This document shows, one piece after another, positions 14,445 to 24,696 of a stretch of 60,840 nt of DNA; the first letter of the stretch is position 1; each line of letters opens with the position of its first letter. Made by a program: the position numbers and the translations under genes. Source of the stretch: Reyranellaceae bacterium (GTDB lineage: Bacteria > Pseudomonadota > Alphaproteobacteria > Reyranellales > Reyranellaceae); the NCBI GenBank assembly GCA_022844045.1, contig JALHMM010000029.1, positions 1 through 60,840 of the forward strand, in the 5' to 3' direction. The notes beneath the pieces were generated by a model. It was not told the origin of the DNA. It did not search any database and saw only the letters and a program-made list of their open reading frames with translations.

Positions 14445-15782
14445 TTAAGCCGCCTGCTTGTCGGCCTCGTCGCCCTCGCGAGCGGCCTTCAGCAGGTCGT
14501 CGGGCGACACCGCCTTGTCGCTGACCCTGGCCAGCTCGAGCACGAAGTCGATCGTCTTGTCCTCGAAGATCGGCGCCCGCAGGCGCTCGCGCATCTCGGC
14601 GTTCTTGCCGTAGAACTCGAAAACCTGCTTCTCCTGGCCGGGATAGCGCTGGGCCTCGCGGATCACCGCCTGGTTGATCTCCTGCGGCGTCACTTCGATG
14701 TTGTTCTTGCGGCCGACCTCGGCCAGCAGCAGCCCGAGGCGAACGCGGCGGTTGGCGATGTCGCGATACTCGCCCTTCAGCTTCTCCTCGTCCTCCTCGA
14801 TCTTCTGGCCGGCTTTCTTGGCGTCCTCGACCTGCTGCCAGATCGAGCCGAACTCGGCCTCGACGAGGCCGGCGGGCACGTCGAACTTGTGCTTGTCGGC
14901 CAGCTTGTCGAGCAGCTTGCGCTTCACCAGGGCGCGCGAGAGCTGATTGTAGTCCTGCTCGATGCGCTCGCGCACCGCCTTGCGCATGGCCTCGAGGGTG
15001 TCGAAGCCGGCGCCCTTGGCCAGCTCGTCGTCGATCGGCTTGGGGTGACGGGTCGAGATCTGGTTGACCTTGACCTTGAACACCGCGTCCTTGCCGGCGA
15101 GCTGCGCCGCGCCGTACTCGGCCGGGAACGTCACCTTGACCTCGCGCTCCTGGCCGACCTCGGCGCCGATCAGCTGGTCCTCGAAACCGGGGATCAGGCT
15201 GTTGGAGCCCAGCTCGATATCGTAGGCCTGCGCCGCGCCGTTCTCGAATGGCACGTCGTCGATATAGCCGGTGAAGTCGATGTTGAGCGTGTCGCCCTTC
15301 TGCGCCGCGCGCGCCGGCTCGACCGGCTTCAACTCGCCGCTGCCCTGCGCCATGCGCTCGACAGCCTCGTCGACCTGCTTGTCCTCGACGTTGACCTTGA
15401 GCCGCTCCAACTCGATGTCGCCAAAGCCGATCTCGCCCAGCTCCGGCATCAGCTCGACAATGACCTCGAACTCGAGGTCCTGGCCTTCCTCGATCTTCTT
15501 GACCTCGATGCGTGGCTGCAGGGCCGGCTTGAGCTGGTTGTCGGTGATGGTCTTGCCGACGCTCTCGTTGACGGACTTCTCGACAGCCTCGCCGAACAGC
15601 GCCTGGCCGTACTGGCGGCGCAGCAGGCTCACCGGCACCTTGCCGGGACGGAAGCCGGGCATCGAGGCGGTCTTGGCCATCTCCTGGAGCCGGCCGTCGA
15701 CCTGGCCCGCGATATCGGCGGCAGGTAGCACGACCCGGTAGGAGCGCTTGAGTGCCTCGTTGGCGATTTCCGTGATCTGCAT
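14445..15782 (-). CDS. tig: Trigger factor (ribosome-associated chaperone)
   Basis: Trigger factor binds at the ribosome exit tunnel and shields nascent chains. It has 445 residues from ATG 15782. The N-terminal ribosome-binding domain carries the signature MPGFRPGKVPVSLLRRQYG near residues 41-59. The FKBP-type PPIase domain is central (about 160-250, GDTLNIDFTGYIDDVPFENG). The rest is the long helical chaperone domain, and the C-terminus is Lys/Ala-rich. It opens the tig-clpP-clpX-lon block, with a tRNA-Leu gene about 50 bases upstream. Confidence 0.96.
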   Translation of the reverse strand: MQITEIANEALKRSYRVVLPAADIAGQVDGRLQEMAKTASMPGFRPGKVPVSLLRRQYGQALFGEAVEKSVNESVGKTITDNQLKPALQPRIEVKKIEEGQDLEFEVIVELMPELGEIGFGDIELERLKVNVEDKQVDEAVERMAQGSGELKPVEPARAAQKGDTLNIDFTGYIDDVPFENGAAQAYDIELGSNSLIPGFEDQLIGAEVGQEREVKVTFPAEYGAAQLAGKDAVFKVKVNQISTRHPKPIDDELAKGAGFDTLEAMRKAVRERIEQDYNQLSRALVKRKLLDKLADKHKFDVPAGLVEAEFGSIWQQVEDAKKAGQKIEEDEEKLKGEYRDIANRRVRLGLLLAEVGRKNNIEVTPQEINQAVIREAQRYPGQEKQVFEFYGKNAEMRERLRAPIFEDKTIDFVLELARVSDKAVSPDDLLKAAREGDEADKQAA

Positions 15783-15830
15783 GTCGCTTATCCGCCGTTT
15801 TTGATCTTAGATGTCAGGACGGCTTGGGCA

Positions 15831-15915
15831 TGGTGCGGGCGGAGGGACTTGAACCCCCATGCCTTGCGGCGCGAGAACCTAAATCTCGTGTGTCTGCCAA
15901 TTCCACCACGCCCGC
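15831..15915 (-). tRNA. tRNA-Leu (TAG)
   Basis: On the minus strand this is an 85-nt class II tRNA. The acceptor GCGGGCG/CGCCCGC is perfect. The anticodon stem CGAGA/TCTCG encloses loop TTTAGGT (anticodon TAG, Leu). A variable arm follows, and the T loop is TTCAAGT. CCA is encoded. Confidence 0.95.
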
Positions 15916-15943
15916 GGCCGGCCGCGACGATAACCGGCGCCTT

Positions 15944-17521
15944 CTAGCCTGCGTCCGGCTGACGGTCAAAGGATTCACCGACCGACGCGGCATCGCCCCA
16001 CAGCATGGCCAGCACCGCCGGCAGCTGGGGCGCGATATCCTCGGCGATCAGGCCGTAGCCAAAGCGCCGCGCCGCCTCGCCATGCAGCCAGCACGCGGCG
16101 GCGGCGGCGGCGAAGGCGGTCATGCCCTGGGCCATCAGGCCGCCAGCCATGCCGGCGAGCACGTCGCCGCTGCCGGCCGTCGCCAGGGTCGGCGGGGCGT
16201 TGTCGCTGATGATCGCCCTGCCATCGGGCGCGGCGATGGTCGTGTCGGGCCCCTTGAGCAGCACGGTGGCGCCCGAGCGCCGCGCCGCCTGGCGCGCACG
16301 GTCGAGCTTGCCCGGCAGGGCGGCGAGATCGGGAAACAGCCGGGCGAACTCGCCCTCATGCGGTGTCAGCAGGGTCTCGCCGCCGATCGCCGCGAAGACC
16401 TGCTCTGGCGCCCTAGCCGCTACGGTGATGGCGTCGGCGTCAATGACCACGCCGCGACCGGTGGCGAGCGCGGCCATCAGGCGCTCGGCCGTCTGCTCTG
16501 CGGTCCCTGCTCCCGGTCCGATGACGAAGACGTTCTTGCGGGCGTCGCCGGTCAGCTCGGCCAGGGCGCCGGCATCGGCCAGATCGACGACCAGGTTCCC
16601 CGGCTCGGCCAGCCGATAGATCGTCGTCGCCTGCGGCGCGGCGGCGATGCTCACCAGCCCTGCGCCGATGCGACGGGCGGCGAGCGCCGACAGCCGCGCC
16701 GCGCCGGTCATGGTATCGCCGCCGAACACCACGACATGGCCACGCCGATACTTGTGATCGTCGAGCGCGGGATGGCGCAGCGCCTGGCGCCACAGCGCCG
16801 GGCCATTGCGCCATTGCTTGACGCCGATCTGGCGCAGCACACCGCGCGGCACGCCGATCTCCGCGACGCGGATATCGCCGCAGCAGGCCCGGCCGGCGAG
16901 CGAGAGATGCCCCGTCTTGGGTCGAAAGAACGTCACCGTCAGCTCGCAGCGCGGCGCGGCGCCCAGCACCACGCCGGTATCGCCGTCGAGGCCGCTGGGA
17001 AGGTCGACGGCGACGCACGCAAGGTCGCGCGCGTTGATCGCCGACACGAGTTCCCTGGCCATGCCCTGGAGCGGGCGCTTCAGGCCGATGCCGAACAGGG
17101 CGTCGATCACCAGGGGATGGTCCTCGAGCAGGTTTGGCGTCGCCGGCTCGATCACGCCGCCCCACAATCGCGCGGCGTTCAGCGCATCGCCAGCGAGTCG
17201 CTCGCGCTCGCCCAACAGCCCGACCCGTATCGACCAGCCCGAGGCCTCGAGATGGCGCGCCACGACGAAGCCATCGCCACCATTGTTGCCGGGACCGCAC
17301 AGGACCACCGCCGCTTGCGGCAGGTAGCGCTCGGCCACCGCGGTGGCCACCGCGGCGCCGGCGGTTTCCATCAGCTCGGTGCTGGAGACGCCCTGAGCCA
17401 CCGTGCCGTGCTCGTCGGCGAGGCCCTCGATCGCCAGGCTTTCGGCCACGCGCATCTCGGCGCAGCTCAGAACGGCGAGGTCGTCGTCGGCGACGATGTC
17501 GCGCAACGATGCCGCCGCCAT
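15944..17521 (-). CDS. nnr: Bifunctional NAD(P)H-hydrate epimerase / ADP-dependent dehydratase
   Basis: This enzyme repairs hydrated NADH/NADPH. The N-terminal YjeF_N domain epimerises R- and S-NAD(P)HX, and the C-terminal ribokinase-like domain dehydrates the S form with ADP. It has 525 residues from ATG 17521 (MAAASLRDIVADDDLA), whose A is shared with the TGA of the preceding membrane-protein gene. The epimerase motif GPGNNGGDG is at 76-84 and the kinase-like motif TLATAGSGDVLAGM near 455-468. The frame is open well upstream of this start but overlaps the neighbour. It lies near glnB, a frequent association in alphaproteobacteria. Confidence 0.93.
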   Translation of the reverse strand: MAAASLRDIVADDDLAVLSCAEMRVAESLAIEGLADEHGTVAQGVSSTELMETAGAAVATAVAERYLPQAAVVLCGPGNNGGDGFVVARHLEASGWSIRVGLLGERERLAGDALNAARLWGGVIEPATPNLLEDHPLVIDALFGIGLKRPLQGMARELVSAINARDLACVAVDLPSGLDGDTGVVLGAAPRCELTVTFFRPKTGHLSLAGRACCGDIRVAEIGVPRGVLRQIGVKQWRNGPALWRQALRHPALDDHKYRRGHVVVFGGDTMTGAARLSALAARRIGAGLVSIAAAPQATTIYRLAEPGNLVVDLADAGALAELTGDARKNVFVIGPGAGTAEQTAERLMAALATGRGVVIDADAITVAARAPEQVFAAIGGETLLTPHEGEFARLFPDLAALPGKLDRARQAARRSGATVLLKGPDTTIAAPDGRAIISDNAPPTLATAGSGDVLAGMAGGLMAQGMTAFAAAAAACWLHGEAARRFGYGLIAEDIAPQLPAVLAMLWGDAASVGESFDRQPDAG

Positions 17522-18075
17522 CAGCCGCGCCGTGCGTGGCGGCGCGCCGCCGCGAAGCGCCGCGCCAGCCAGCCGCGCCGCCGGGCGAGCTGGACGCGCA
17601 GCCAGGCCTTGGTCGTGGCCATCGCCGCCGCTGCCTGTTGCCAGGCGGGCATGGCCCTGACGCGCGCCATGATCCAGTCGCGCCACCCGAATACCCATGC
17701 CTCGGCCGTCGCGAACCAGTTCAAGGTCACCAGCGTCGGCCGCAGGATCAGGTAGATGCGCGCGCCGATCGCGGTGCCCAGAAGCTTGCCGGCGACGATG
17801 ATGGTCGCGCCCCACACGACGTGGCCGTTGGCCATCAGCCACAAGGCCGCCAGCTTCACCGGGAAGAGGACGGTGCCGGGCAGCAGGAACAGCAGCATCG
17901 CCGGATAGGGCGGCAGGCGCCGAGCGCGCGCCTCGAGGGCCGCCACCAGCGGCAGCGCGGCCAGCCGCGCCATCAGCCGCTGGACCCACTTGATCAGGGT
18001 CTCTTCGAGCAGGATCAGCGCCGCTGCGATCAGCACCAGCGGCGGGCTCAGCACTCTCTTCAGGATCGCGCGCAT
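17521..18075 (-). CDS. Small integral membrane protein of unknown function
   Basis: A 184-residue protein from ATG 18075 (MRAILKRVLSPPLVLIAAAL). Three hydrophobic segments are visible, around residues 9-26 and as two adjacent ones around 57-100, with GTVLFPVKLAALWL between them. The C-terminal 70 residues are basic and Arg-rich (RRRGWLARRFAAARRHARRG). I recognise no catalytic motif. Its stop codon overlaps the start of the NAD(P)HX repair gene by one base, so the two form an operon. A tRNA-His gene lies 30 bases upstream. Confidence 0.75.
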   Translation of the reverse strand: MRAILKRVLSPPLVLIAAALILLEETLIKWVQRLMARLAALPLVAALEARARRLPPYPAMLLFLLPGTVLFPVKLAALWLMANGHVVWGATIIVAGKLLGTAIGARIYLILRPTLVTLNWFATAEAWVFGWRDWIMARVRAMPAWQQAAAAMATTKAWLRVQLARRRGWLARRFAAARRHARRG

Positions 18076-18104
18076 GGCGCCATCATAGACGGGAAAAGAG
18101 GTGA

Positions 18105-18182
18105 TGGGGCGACCGACCGGATTTGAACCGGCGACATCTAGAATCACAATCTAGCGCTCTAACCAACTGAGCTACGGCCGCC
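18105..18182 (-). tRNA. tRNA-His (GTG)
   Basis: On the minus strand this is a 78-nt tRNA with the extra G-1 opposite C73 that marks tRNA-His (GGCGGCCG at the 5' end, ...CGGTCGC-C-CCA at the 3' end). The anticodon stem CTAGA/TCTAG encloses loop TTGTGAT (anticodon GTG). The T loop is TTCAAAT. CCA is encoded. Confidence 0.95.
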
Positions 18183-18231
18183 ATCACATGCCCGAAAGCG
18201 GTGCGGTAGGTACTCTCCCCGTCGCGCGCGG

Positions 18232-19407
18232 TCAAGGTTGGCGGCGCTTGCGGAAATGCGCCGACAGACGCTCCAGCGCGGCGTCCAGCGTGCTGTCGTT
18301 CTTGCAGAAGCAGAAGCGCGCGAAATGCCGGGGCGCGTCGGCGCCGTTGTAGAAGGCGCTGGTGGGCACCGCGGTGACCCCCGCCTCCACGGTGATGTGG
18401 CGGCAGAAATCCTCGTCCGTGCCGTTGAAGCCCAGCGGCCGGAAATCCGTCGTGACGAAATAGGTGCCGCGCGACGGCATCACCTCGAAGCCGATATCCG
18501 CCAGGCCGCTCACCAGGCGGTCGCGCTTGGCCTGCATGTCCGACGCCAGCTTGGTGAAATAGGCGGCTTCCTTGCGCAACCCCACCGCCGTGCCCCATTG
18601 CAGGCTGGGCGCCGTGGTGAAGGTGACGAACTGATGCGCCTTGAGGATCGGCCGCAGCACCTGGGGCGCGGCGGTGATGTAGCCGACCTTCCAGCCGGTG
18701 ACGCTGAAGGTCTTGCCCGACGAGCCGATGCGCGCCGTGCGCTCGCGCATGCCCGGGAACTTCATCAGCGGAATGTGGCGCAGGCCGTCGAAGGTCAGGT
18801 GCTCGTAGACCTCGTCGCAGACGGCGAAGACGTCGTGCTTGACGCAGAGCTCGGCGATGAAGCCCAGCTCGTCGGCATCGAACACCTTCGAGCACGGGTT
18901 CATCGGCGAGTTGATCAGGATCAGCTTGGTCTTGGGCCCGAAGGCCGCGGCCAGCTCCTCGCGCGGCAGGTCCCAGCGCGGCGGCTGCAGGCGCACCAGC
19001 TTCGGGATGCCGCCGGCGCGGCGCACGATGGGGATATAGCTGTCGTAGAGCGGCTCGATCAGCACGACCTCGTCGCCCGGCTCGATCAGGCCGAACAGGC
19101 AGTCGCCCAGCGCCTCGGTGGCGCCCGAGGTCACCATCACCTCGCTCTGCCAATCGACGTCGAGGTCGTAGAAGCGCTTGTTGTGCTCGGCCACGGCCTG
19201 GCGCAGCTCGGGAATGCCCAGCATCGGCGGGTACTGGTTGTGGCCGGTCATCAGATAGTCGGCCGCGGCGCGCCGGACATCCTCGGGGCCGGGATCGTCG
19301 GGAAAGCCCTGCCCCAGATTGACCGATTTGTATTGCCGCGCCAGCCCCGACATCACGTCGAAAATCGTGTCGGCGTAGCCGCCCAGAACGCTGTTGCCCT
19401 GCTTCAT
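18232..19407 (-). CDS. Class I/II PLP-dependent aminotransferase (methionine/kynurenine type)
   Basis: A fold-type I aminotransferase of 391 residues from ATG 19407. The sequence NLGQGFPDDPGPEDVRRAA near residues 30-48, the PLP phosphate-cup segment TSGATEAL at 93-100, INSPMNPCSK near 165, and the Schiff-base lysine K232 (SSGKTFSVTGWKVGY) are typical of the kynurenine/methionine aminotransferase (YbdL-like) branch. The substrate cannot be fixed from sequence: methionine, kynurenine or other aromatic amino acids are all possible. It stands alone between tRNA-His and a divergently transcribed oxygenase-like gene. Confidence 0.88.
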   Translation of the reverse strand: MKQGNSVLGGYADTIFDVMSGLARQYKSVNLGQGFPDDPGPEDVRRAAADYLMTGHNQYPPMLGIPELRQAVAEHNKRFYDLDVDWQSEVMVTSGATEALGDCLFGLIEPGDEVVLIEPLYDSYIPIVRRAGGIPKLVRLQPPRWDLPREELAAAFGPKTKLILINSPMNPCSKVFDADELGFIAELCVKHDVFAVCDEVYEHLTFDGLRHIPLMKFPGMRERTARIGSSGKTFSVTGWKVGYITAAPQVLRPILKAHQFVTFTTAPSLQWGTAVGLRKEAAYFTKLASDMQAKRDRLVSGLADIGFEVMPSRGTYFVTTDFRPLGFNGTDEDFCRHITVEAGVTAVPTSAFYNGADAPRHFARFCFCKNDSTLDAALERLSAHFRKRRQP

Positions 19408-19504
19408 GCCGTGTCCATTCTTCGCGCCGCGAGGCTCATAGCACATCCTCGACCGGGTGCGGCCGTCGAGGTTATGGTCGGCGCAAACGATGGGGAGAAA
19501 CCAG

Positions 19505-20143
19505 GTGAGCAGCGCGACCGTCGATGACCAGCTCCTCGTCAGCCTGGGCAATGACCTGACCCTGCTTTTTGCGACACCGCTGCTGCGCCGTCAGATGCCG
19601 GGCGCGGAGTCTATCAACCCTGGGTTGCGGACGGCCATCCTGGCGCGCGCCGCCGCCGAGCCCGGCGTGCGCATCAGCAACAAGGGTGGCTGGCAGTCGA
19701 AGGCCGATCTTCTCGACTGGCCGCAACAGGAGGTCGCCACCTTGAAGGGCTGGATCGTCGAGGCCGTGCGCGCCATGGCGGCGCTGTCGCCCGACCTGCG
19801 CGGTCGCGCCCCGGGCACCAGCGTCTTCAAGGCCTATGGCTGGGCCAACATCAACCGCACGCACGACTACAACCTGCTGCACGTGCATCCGGACTCGCAC
19901 TGGTCGGGCGTCTACTACGTCGATGCCGGCGACGCCGTCGCGGGCGGCGCGATCCAGTTCAACGACCCCCGGCCGATGGCGCGGGCGATGCCGGTGCCGG
20001 GCTTCAACTTCGACCGCGCGCTCACGGTCGCGCCGGCCTCCGGCCTCATGCTGCTGTTCCCGAGCTGGCTGGAACACTGGGTGATGCCCTATGACGGCAC
20101 GCGGGAGCGTATATCCATCGCGTTCAATTGCACATTACGTTAG
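19505..20143 (+). CDS. Putative 2OG-Fe(II) oxygenase (TIGR02466-like)
   Basis: A 212-residue protein read from GTG 19505, chosen because GGGGAG lies 7 bases upstream; ATG 19490 would add five residues. The core matches the small family of putative 2OG-Fe(II) dioxygenases: NLLHVHPDSHWSGVYYV carries the first iron-binding His and an acidic residue, GGAIQFNDPR follows, and LFPSWLEHWVMPY supplies the distal His. RERISIAFNC then contains the likely 2-oxoglutarate-binding Arg. No substrate is indicated. It lies upstream of glnB on the same strand but is separated by 160 bases containing a sigma-54 promoter. Confidence 0.75.
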   Translation: MSSATVDDQLLVSLGNDLTLLFATPLLRRQMPGAESINPGLRTAILARAAAEPGVRISNKGGWQSKADLLDWPQQEVATLKGWIVEAVRAMAALSPDLRGRAPGTSVFKAYGWANINRTHDYNLLHVHPDSHWSGVYYVDAGDAVAGGAIQFNDPRPMARAMPVPGFNFDRALTVAPASGLMLLFPSWLEHWVMPYDGTRERISIAFNCTLR

Positions 20144-20196
20144 CAATCGATGGTCTATTTTTCATCATTGCCGGCAGATCATTGATGTTTTGTTGA

Positions 20197-20643
<447 letters not shown>

Positions 20644-20714
20644 GGGCGTTCGGCGCCGCGTCGCGGGCCGCACGGGAAGAGCAAGAGAATCCACAAGCGA
20701 AAGGATCAAGGGAT

Positions 20715-22124
20715 ATGGCCGACGCCAAGAGCGTGCTGCAGATGATCAAGGAGAAGGACGTGAAGTTCGTCTCCTTCCGGTTCACCGACCCGCGCGGCAA
20801 GTGGCAGCACACCGCCAAGACCGCGTCGGCGGTCGACGATTCGGTGTTCGCCGACGGTGTGATGTTCGACGGCTCCTCGATCGCCGGCTGGAAGGCGATC
20901 AACGAGTCCGACATGATCCTGATGCCGGATCCCTCGACGGCGATCCTCGATCCGTTCACGGCGCAGACGACGCTGACGATCTTCTGCGACGTCATCGAGC
21001 CCTCGACCGGCCAGTTCTACGCCCGCTGCCCGCGCTCGACCGCCAAGCGCGCCGAGGCCTACCTGAAGTCCTCCGGCGTCGGCGACACCGCGGTGTTCGG
21101 GCCGGAGCTCGAGTTCTTCGTGTTCGACGACGTGCGCTTCGACGTCAAGATGCACGGCGCGTTCTACTCGGTCGACTCGGCCGAGACGCCGAACAACACC
21201 GGCACCGTCATGGAAGGCGGCAACATGGGCCATCGGCCCGGCGTCAAGGGCGGCTACTTCCCCGTCCCGCCGGTCGACTCGTTCCACGACCTGCGCGCCG
21301 AGATGTGCACCGTGCTGACCGAGATGGGTCTCGTCATGGAGATCCACCATCACGAGGTGGCGCCGGCGCAGAACGAGCTGGGATTCCGCTTCGACACCTT
21401 GGTGAAGACCGGCGACAACGTGCAGAAGTACAAGTACGGCCTGCACAACGTCGCGGCGCAGTGGGGCAAGAGCTGCACGTTCATGCCGAAGCCGATCTAC
21501 GGCGACAACGGCTCGGGCATGCACACCCACCAGTCGATCTGGAAGGACGGCAAGCCGCTGTTCGCCGGCAACGGCTACGCCGACCTCAGCGAGACGGCGC
21601 TCTACTACATCGGCGGCATCATCAAGCACGCCAAGGCGCTCAACGCCTTCTGCAACGCCTCGACCAACAGCTACAAGCGCGTCATCCCGGGCTTCGAGGC
21701 CCCCGTGCTGCTCGCCTACTCCGCGCGCAACCGCTCGGCCTCCTGCCGCATCCCCTACGCCGCCTCGCCCAAGGGCAAGCGCGTCGAGGTGCGCTTCCCC
21801 GATCCGTCGGCCAACCCGTACCTCGCCTTCTCGGCGATGCTGATGGCCGGCATCGACGGCATCCAGAACAAGATCCATCCCGGCGAGGCGATGGACAAGA
21901 ACCTCTACGACCTGCCGCCGGAAGAGCTCAAGCAGGTGCCGACCGTGGCCGGCTCGCTGCGCGAGGCGCTGGGCGCGCTCGACGCCGATCGCGCCTTCCT
22001 CACCAAGGGCGGCGTGTTCACCGAGGACCAGATCGACGCCTACATGGATCTCAAGTGGGAAGAGGTCTACAACTGGGAACACCAGCCGGCGCCGATCGAG
22101 TACAAGATGTATTATTCGGTCTGA
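20715..22124 (+). CDS. glnA: Type I glutamine synthetase
   Basis: This enzyme joins ammonia and glutamate at the cost of ATP and works as a dodecamer. It has 469 residues from ATG 20715, with AAGGA upstream. Visible signatures are [10 protein letters not shown] (residues 50-59), [11 protein letters not shown] (about 128-138, metal-binding Glu), the ATP site [16 protein letters not shown] (about 256-271) and NRSASCRIP. The adenylylation site Tyr398 lies in [10 protein letters not shown], so GlnE control is expected, along with co-regulation with glnB through the sigma-54 promoter. A strong terminator follows. Confidence 0.98.
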   Translation: MADAKSVLQMIKEKDVKFVSFRFTDPRGKWQHTAKTASAVDDSVFADGVMFDGSSIAGWKAINESDMILMPDPSTAILDPFTAQTTLTIFCDVIEPSTGQFYARCPRSTAKRAEAYLKSSGVGDTAVFGPELEFFVFDDVRFDVKMHGAFYSVDSAETPNNTGTVMEGGNMGHRPGVKGGYFPVPPVDSFHDLRAEMCTVLTEMGLVMEIHHHEVAPAQNELGFRFDTLVKTGDNVQKYKYGLHNVAAQWGKSCTFMPKPIYGDNGSGMHTHQSIWKDGKPLFAGNGYADLSETALYYIGGIIKHAKALNAFCNASTNSYKRVIPGFEAPVLLAYSARNRSASCRIPYAASPKGKRVEVRFPDPSANPYLAFSAMLMAGIDGIQNKIHPGEAMDKNLYDLPPEELKQVPTVAGSLREALGALDADRAFLTKGGVFTEDQIDAYMDLKWEEVYNWEHQPAPIEYKMYYSV

Positions 22125-22149
22125 TCCGCGACAGTTCCGTGACGTCGAA

Positions 22150-22173
22150 GGGGCCGCGCAAGCGGCCCCTTTT
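22150..22173 (+). terminator. Rho-independent terminator after glnA
   Basis: GGGGCCGC (22150-22157) and GCGGCCCC (22162-22169) pair perfectly around the loop GCAA, followed by TTTTC. It is 26 bases past the glnA stop codon. Confidence 0.9.
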
Positions 22174-22204
22174 CGATTCCTGGAGCGGCGCATAAAGTCG
22201 TCGC

Positions 22205-23260
22205 ATGGTCGTGTCATCCATTACCCGTCGTGCCTTTACCGGCGCCGCTCTGTCGTCGCTCGCCGTCGCCCCCGCCGCCGCTCAACCCAAGCCGCTGGTG
22301 CGCGTGGCCTTCGGCTCCTGCGCCGATCAACGCGAACCGCAGCCGATCTGGGATTCGATCCTCGCCTACAAGCCCGACCTGTTCATCTTCGCCGGCGACA
22401 ACGTCTATGGCGACAGCAATGACCGCGAGCTGAAGGAACTCAAGGAGGCCTATGCGCTGGCGCGCCAGGTGCCAGGCTACATGAAGCTGCGCCAGAGCGT
22501 GCGCCACCTCGCGATCTGGGACGACCACGACTACGGCATCAACGACGCCGGCGGCGACATGCCGTTCAAGGCCGAGTCGAAAGAGGAGTTCCTGAAGTTC
22601 TGGGACGTGCCTTCAGACGATCCGCGGCGCCAGCAGGAGGGCATCTACCACGCCGAGTCGTTCGGCTCGGCGGGCCAGCGCACGCAGGTCATCCTGCTCG
22701 ACAACCGCTCCTTCAAGTCGCCATGGCTGCCGACACCGAATCGCGGCGCGCTGGGCATGGAGCGCTATATCCCCGACACCGATCCGGCCAAGACCATGCT
22801 CGGCCCGGCGCAGTGGGCTTGGCTCGCCGAGCGGCTGCGCGAGCCGGCCGATCTGCGCCTGGTGGTGTCCACGATCCAGGTGCTGGCCGAAGGCCATGGC
22901 TGGGAGCGCTGGGGCAATTTCCCGCGCGAGCGGCGCAAGCTCTTCGAGCTGGTGCGCCAGACCCGCGCCGAGAACGTGATCTTCCTCTCCGGCGACCGCC
23001 ATCTCGGCGCGCTCTACCGCGAGACCGATGGCACGCCCTACCCGCTCACCGAGATCACCTCGAGCGGGCTCACCAAATACTTTCCCACCTCCCGGGAACT
23101 CGGCCCGAACCGCCTGGGCGCTGTGTTCGGCCGGGCGAACTTCGGCACCATCGACATCGACTGGTGGGAAAAGAAGGTGCGCCTCTCCATCCGCGACGAG
23201 GCCGGCCAGCCGGTGCGCAGCCACAGCGTGCCGATGGAGGAGATGCGGTTCAGGACGTGA
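22205..23260 (+). CDS. PhoD-like alkaline phosphatase, Tat-exported
   Basis: A 351-residue metallophosphatase of the PhoD superfamily. The N-terminus (SITRRAFTGAALSSLAVAPA) is a twin-arginine signal peptide with Arg8-Arg9 and a likely cut near AAAQ (residue 26), so the enzyme should act folded in the periplasm. Metal-site motifs are FGSCADQ (36-42), FAGDNVYGD (about 61-69), WDDHDYG (about 104-110) and LSGDRHLG (about 264-271). It may hydrolyse phosphoesters or phospholipids; substrate choice is unknown. It has its own transcription unit after the glnA terminator, and a long palindromic element follows its stop codon. Confidence 0.88.
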   Translation: MVVSSITRRAFTGAALSSLAVAPAAAQPKPLVRVAFGSCADQREPQPIWDSILAYKPDLFIFAGDNVYGDSNDRELKELKEAYALARQVPGYMKLRQSVRHLAIWDDHDYGINDAGGDMPFKAESKEEFLKFWDVPSDDPRRQQEGIYHAESFGSAGQRTQVILLDNRSFKSPWLPTPNRGALGMERYIPDTDPAKTMLGPAQWAWLAERLREPADLRLVVSTIQVLAEGHGWERWGNFPRERRKLFELVRQTRAENVIFLSGDRHLGALYRETDGTPYPLTEITSSGLTKYFPTSRELGPNRLGAVFGRANFGTIDIDWWEKKVRLSIRDEAGQPVRSHSVPMEEMRFRT

Positions 23261-23269
23261 TGTCTTGTT

Positions 23270-23421
23270 CTTCTCCCCACGCAGGTGGGGAGAAGGTGCC
23301 GAGCGCAGCGAGGCGGATGAGGGGCTTCTCGCGCGACGACACCGACCTCAGTCGTTGACACACCGCTAAGCCTCTCATCCGCCCTTCGGGCACCTTCTCC
23401 CCGCCTGCGCGGGGAGAAGGG
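23270..23421. repeat. Long inverted-repeat element, family C copy 1
   Basis: About 150 bases with nested arms. Each end is itself a hairpin (CTTCTCCCC...GGGGAGAAGG). The two ends are inverted relative to each other through GGTGCC-GAGCGCAGCGAGGCGGATGAG and CTCATCCGCCC-TTCGGGCACC. It fills the convergent junction between the phosphatase and pirin genes and probably acts as a two-way terminator. A close copy is at 32741-32893. Confidence 0.85.
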
Positions 23422-23512
23422 AAACCTCTACCCAGCGAGCGCGGCGCGCGACGTCGTTCATGTCGTCCTCGACCGCCCGAGCCGTATCAGGCGATCACGG
23501 TGTCAGCGCCGG

Positions 23513-24448
23513 TCAGTCCGGAAGCGGAATGTGCTCATCCCGGTCACCGACCGGGAGATCGAAGCGCCCCCTGCCCCAGTTCTGCGCGCGCCACTCGGCT
23601 TTGGCCGCTTCGATGCGTTCCTGCGAAGACGCGACGAAATTCCACCAGAGGTAACGCGGACTCGAAAAGGTTGCGCCGCCGAGAATCATCAGGCGCGCGC
23701 CTCGGTCGCCAGCCGCGACAGTGATCCTGTCGCCGGGGCGGAAAACCATCATCCGGCCGGCCTCGAAATCCTGGCCGGCGACGGAGATCGAGCCTTCGAC
23801 GATGTAGATGCCCCGGTCCTCGTGATCGTGCGGCATCGGCAACCGGCCTCCCGCATCGAGCTTCACTTCGGCGTAGAACGTCTGCGAGTACATCGTCGCG
23901 GGGGCCTTCTCGCCATAGGCGTCCCCGAGAATGAGCCGGACCGAGACGCCGCGATCCTCGATCACCGGCAGCGCCGCCTTGCCGTGATGCTCGAACAGGG
24001 GTGCCATGTCTTCCTGCGCATCGGGTAGAGCCAGCCAGGTCTGTATCCCGAACAGGCCGTTGGGCCCGCCTTGCGCCGTTGAGGGGCCCCGCTCGGAATG
24101 GGTCACGCCGCGCCCGGCGACCATCCAGTTCAACTCGCCGGGACGGATGATCTGGTCGGCCCCGGTGCTGTCGCGATGATGGAAGTCGCCGCGAAAAAGG
24201 TAGGTGACAGTGCCCAGACCGATATGCGGATGCGGTCGAACAAAGACGCCGTGTCCGGTCAGGAACTCGGCGGGCCCGGCTTGATCGAAAAAGATGAAAG
24301 GGCCCACCATCTGCCGCTGCGGCGCCGGCAGGGCGCGCCGAACCTCGAAGCCGCCGAGGTCTACAGCGCGCGGGACGATGAGCGTTTCGATCGCGTCGAG
24401 GCCAACCTCATCCGGATAGCCTGGGTCGATTGCCGGGTTCCAACTCAT
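23513..24448 (-). CDS. Pirin family protein
   Basis: A bicupin of 311 residues from ATG 24448. The N-terminal pirin cupin carries metal ligands in FVRPHPHIGLGTVTYLFRG (residues about 69-87) and the following HHRDSTG, then GELNWMVAGRGVTHSER. The C-terminal cupin includes PHDHEDRGIYIVEGSISV. Some bacterial pirins have quercetinase activity and others regulate pyruvate metabolism; nothing here decides. It lies downstream of the LysR gene on the same strand, 248 bases away. That gap shows no gene or clear element. Confidence 0.9.
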   Translation of the reverse strand: MSWNPAIDPGYPDEVGLDAIETLIVPRAVDLGGFEVRRALPAPQRQMVGPFIFFDQAGPAEFLTGHGVFVRPHPHIGLGTVTYLFRGDFHHRDSTGADQIIRPGELNWMVAGRGVTHSERGPSTAQGGPNGLFGIQTWLALPDAQEDMAPLFEHHGKAALPVIEDRGVSVRLILGDAYGEKAPATMYSQTFYAEVKLDAGGRLPMPHDHEDRGIYIVEGSISVAGQDFEAGRMMVFRPGDRITVAAGDRGARLMILGGATFSSPRYLWWNFVASSQERIEAAKAEWRAQNWGRGRFDLPVGDRDEHIPLPD

Positions 24449-24696
24449 GCGCCTCGTCCTCTCTTGGGTCTCCGGGAGACTTCGCTCTTGCCGATGCGAA
24501 AGCCCGCCGCGATGTCGATCAATCCGGGCCGCGCGAGCGGTCGGAGCGATTTCGGCGCGGCGATACCCAAGCTGGCGAGCGACCGTCCGTCCAACTAGCC
24601 CTGTGATACGTCAGGCTGTGTCGCAGCAGGAGGAACGTCCTGATATTGTCGTCGAGCTCGGCGGCTCGCAGTGGAGCGACCGTCGAGCGCAATCCC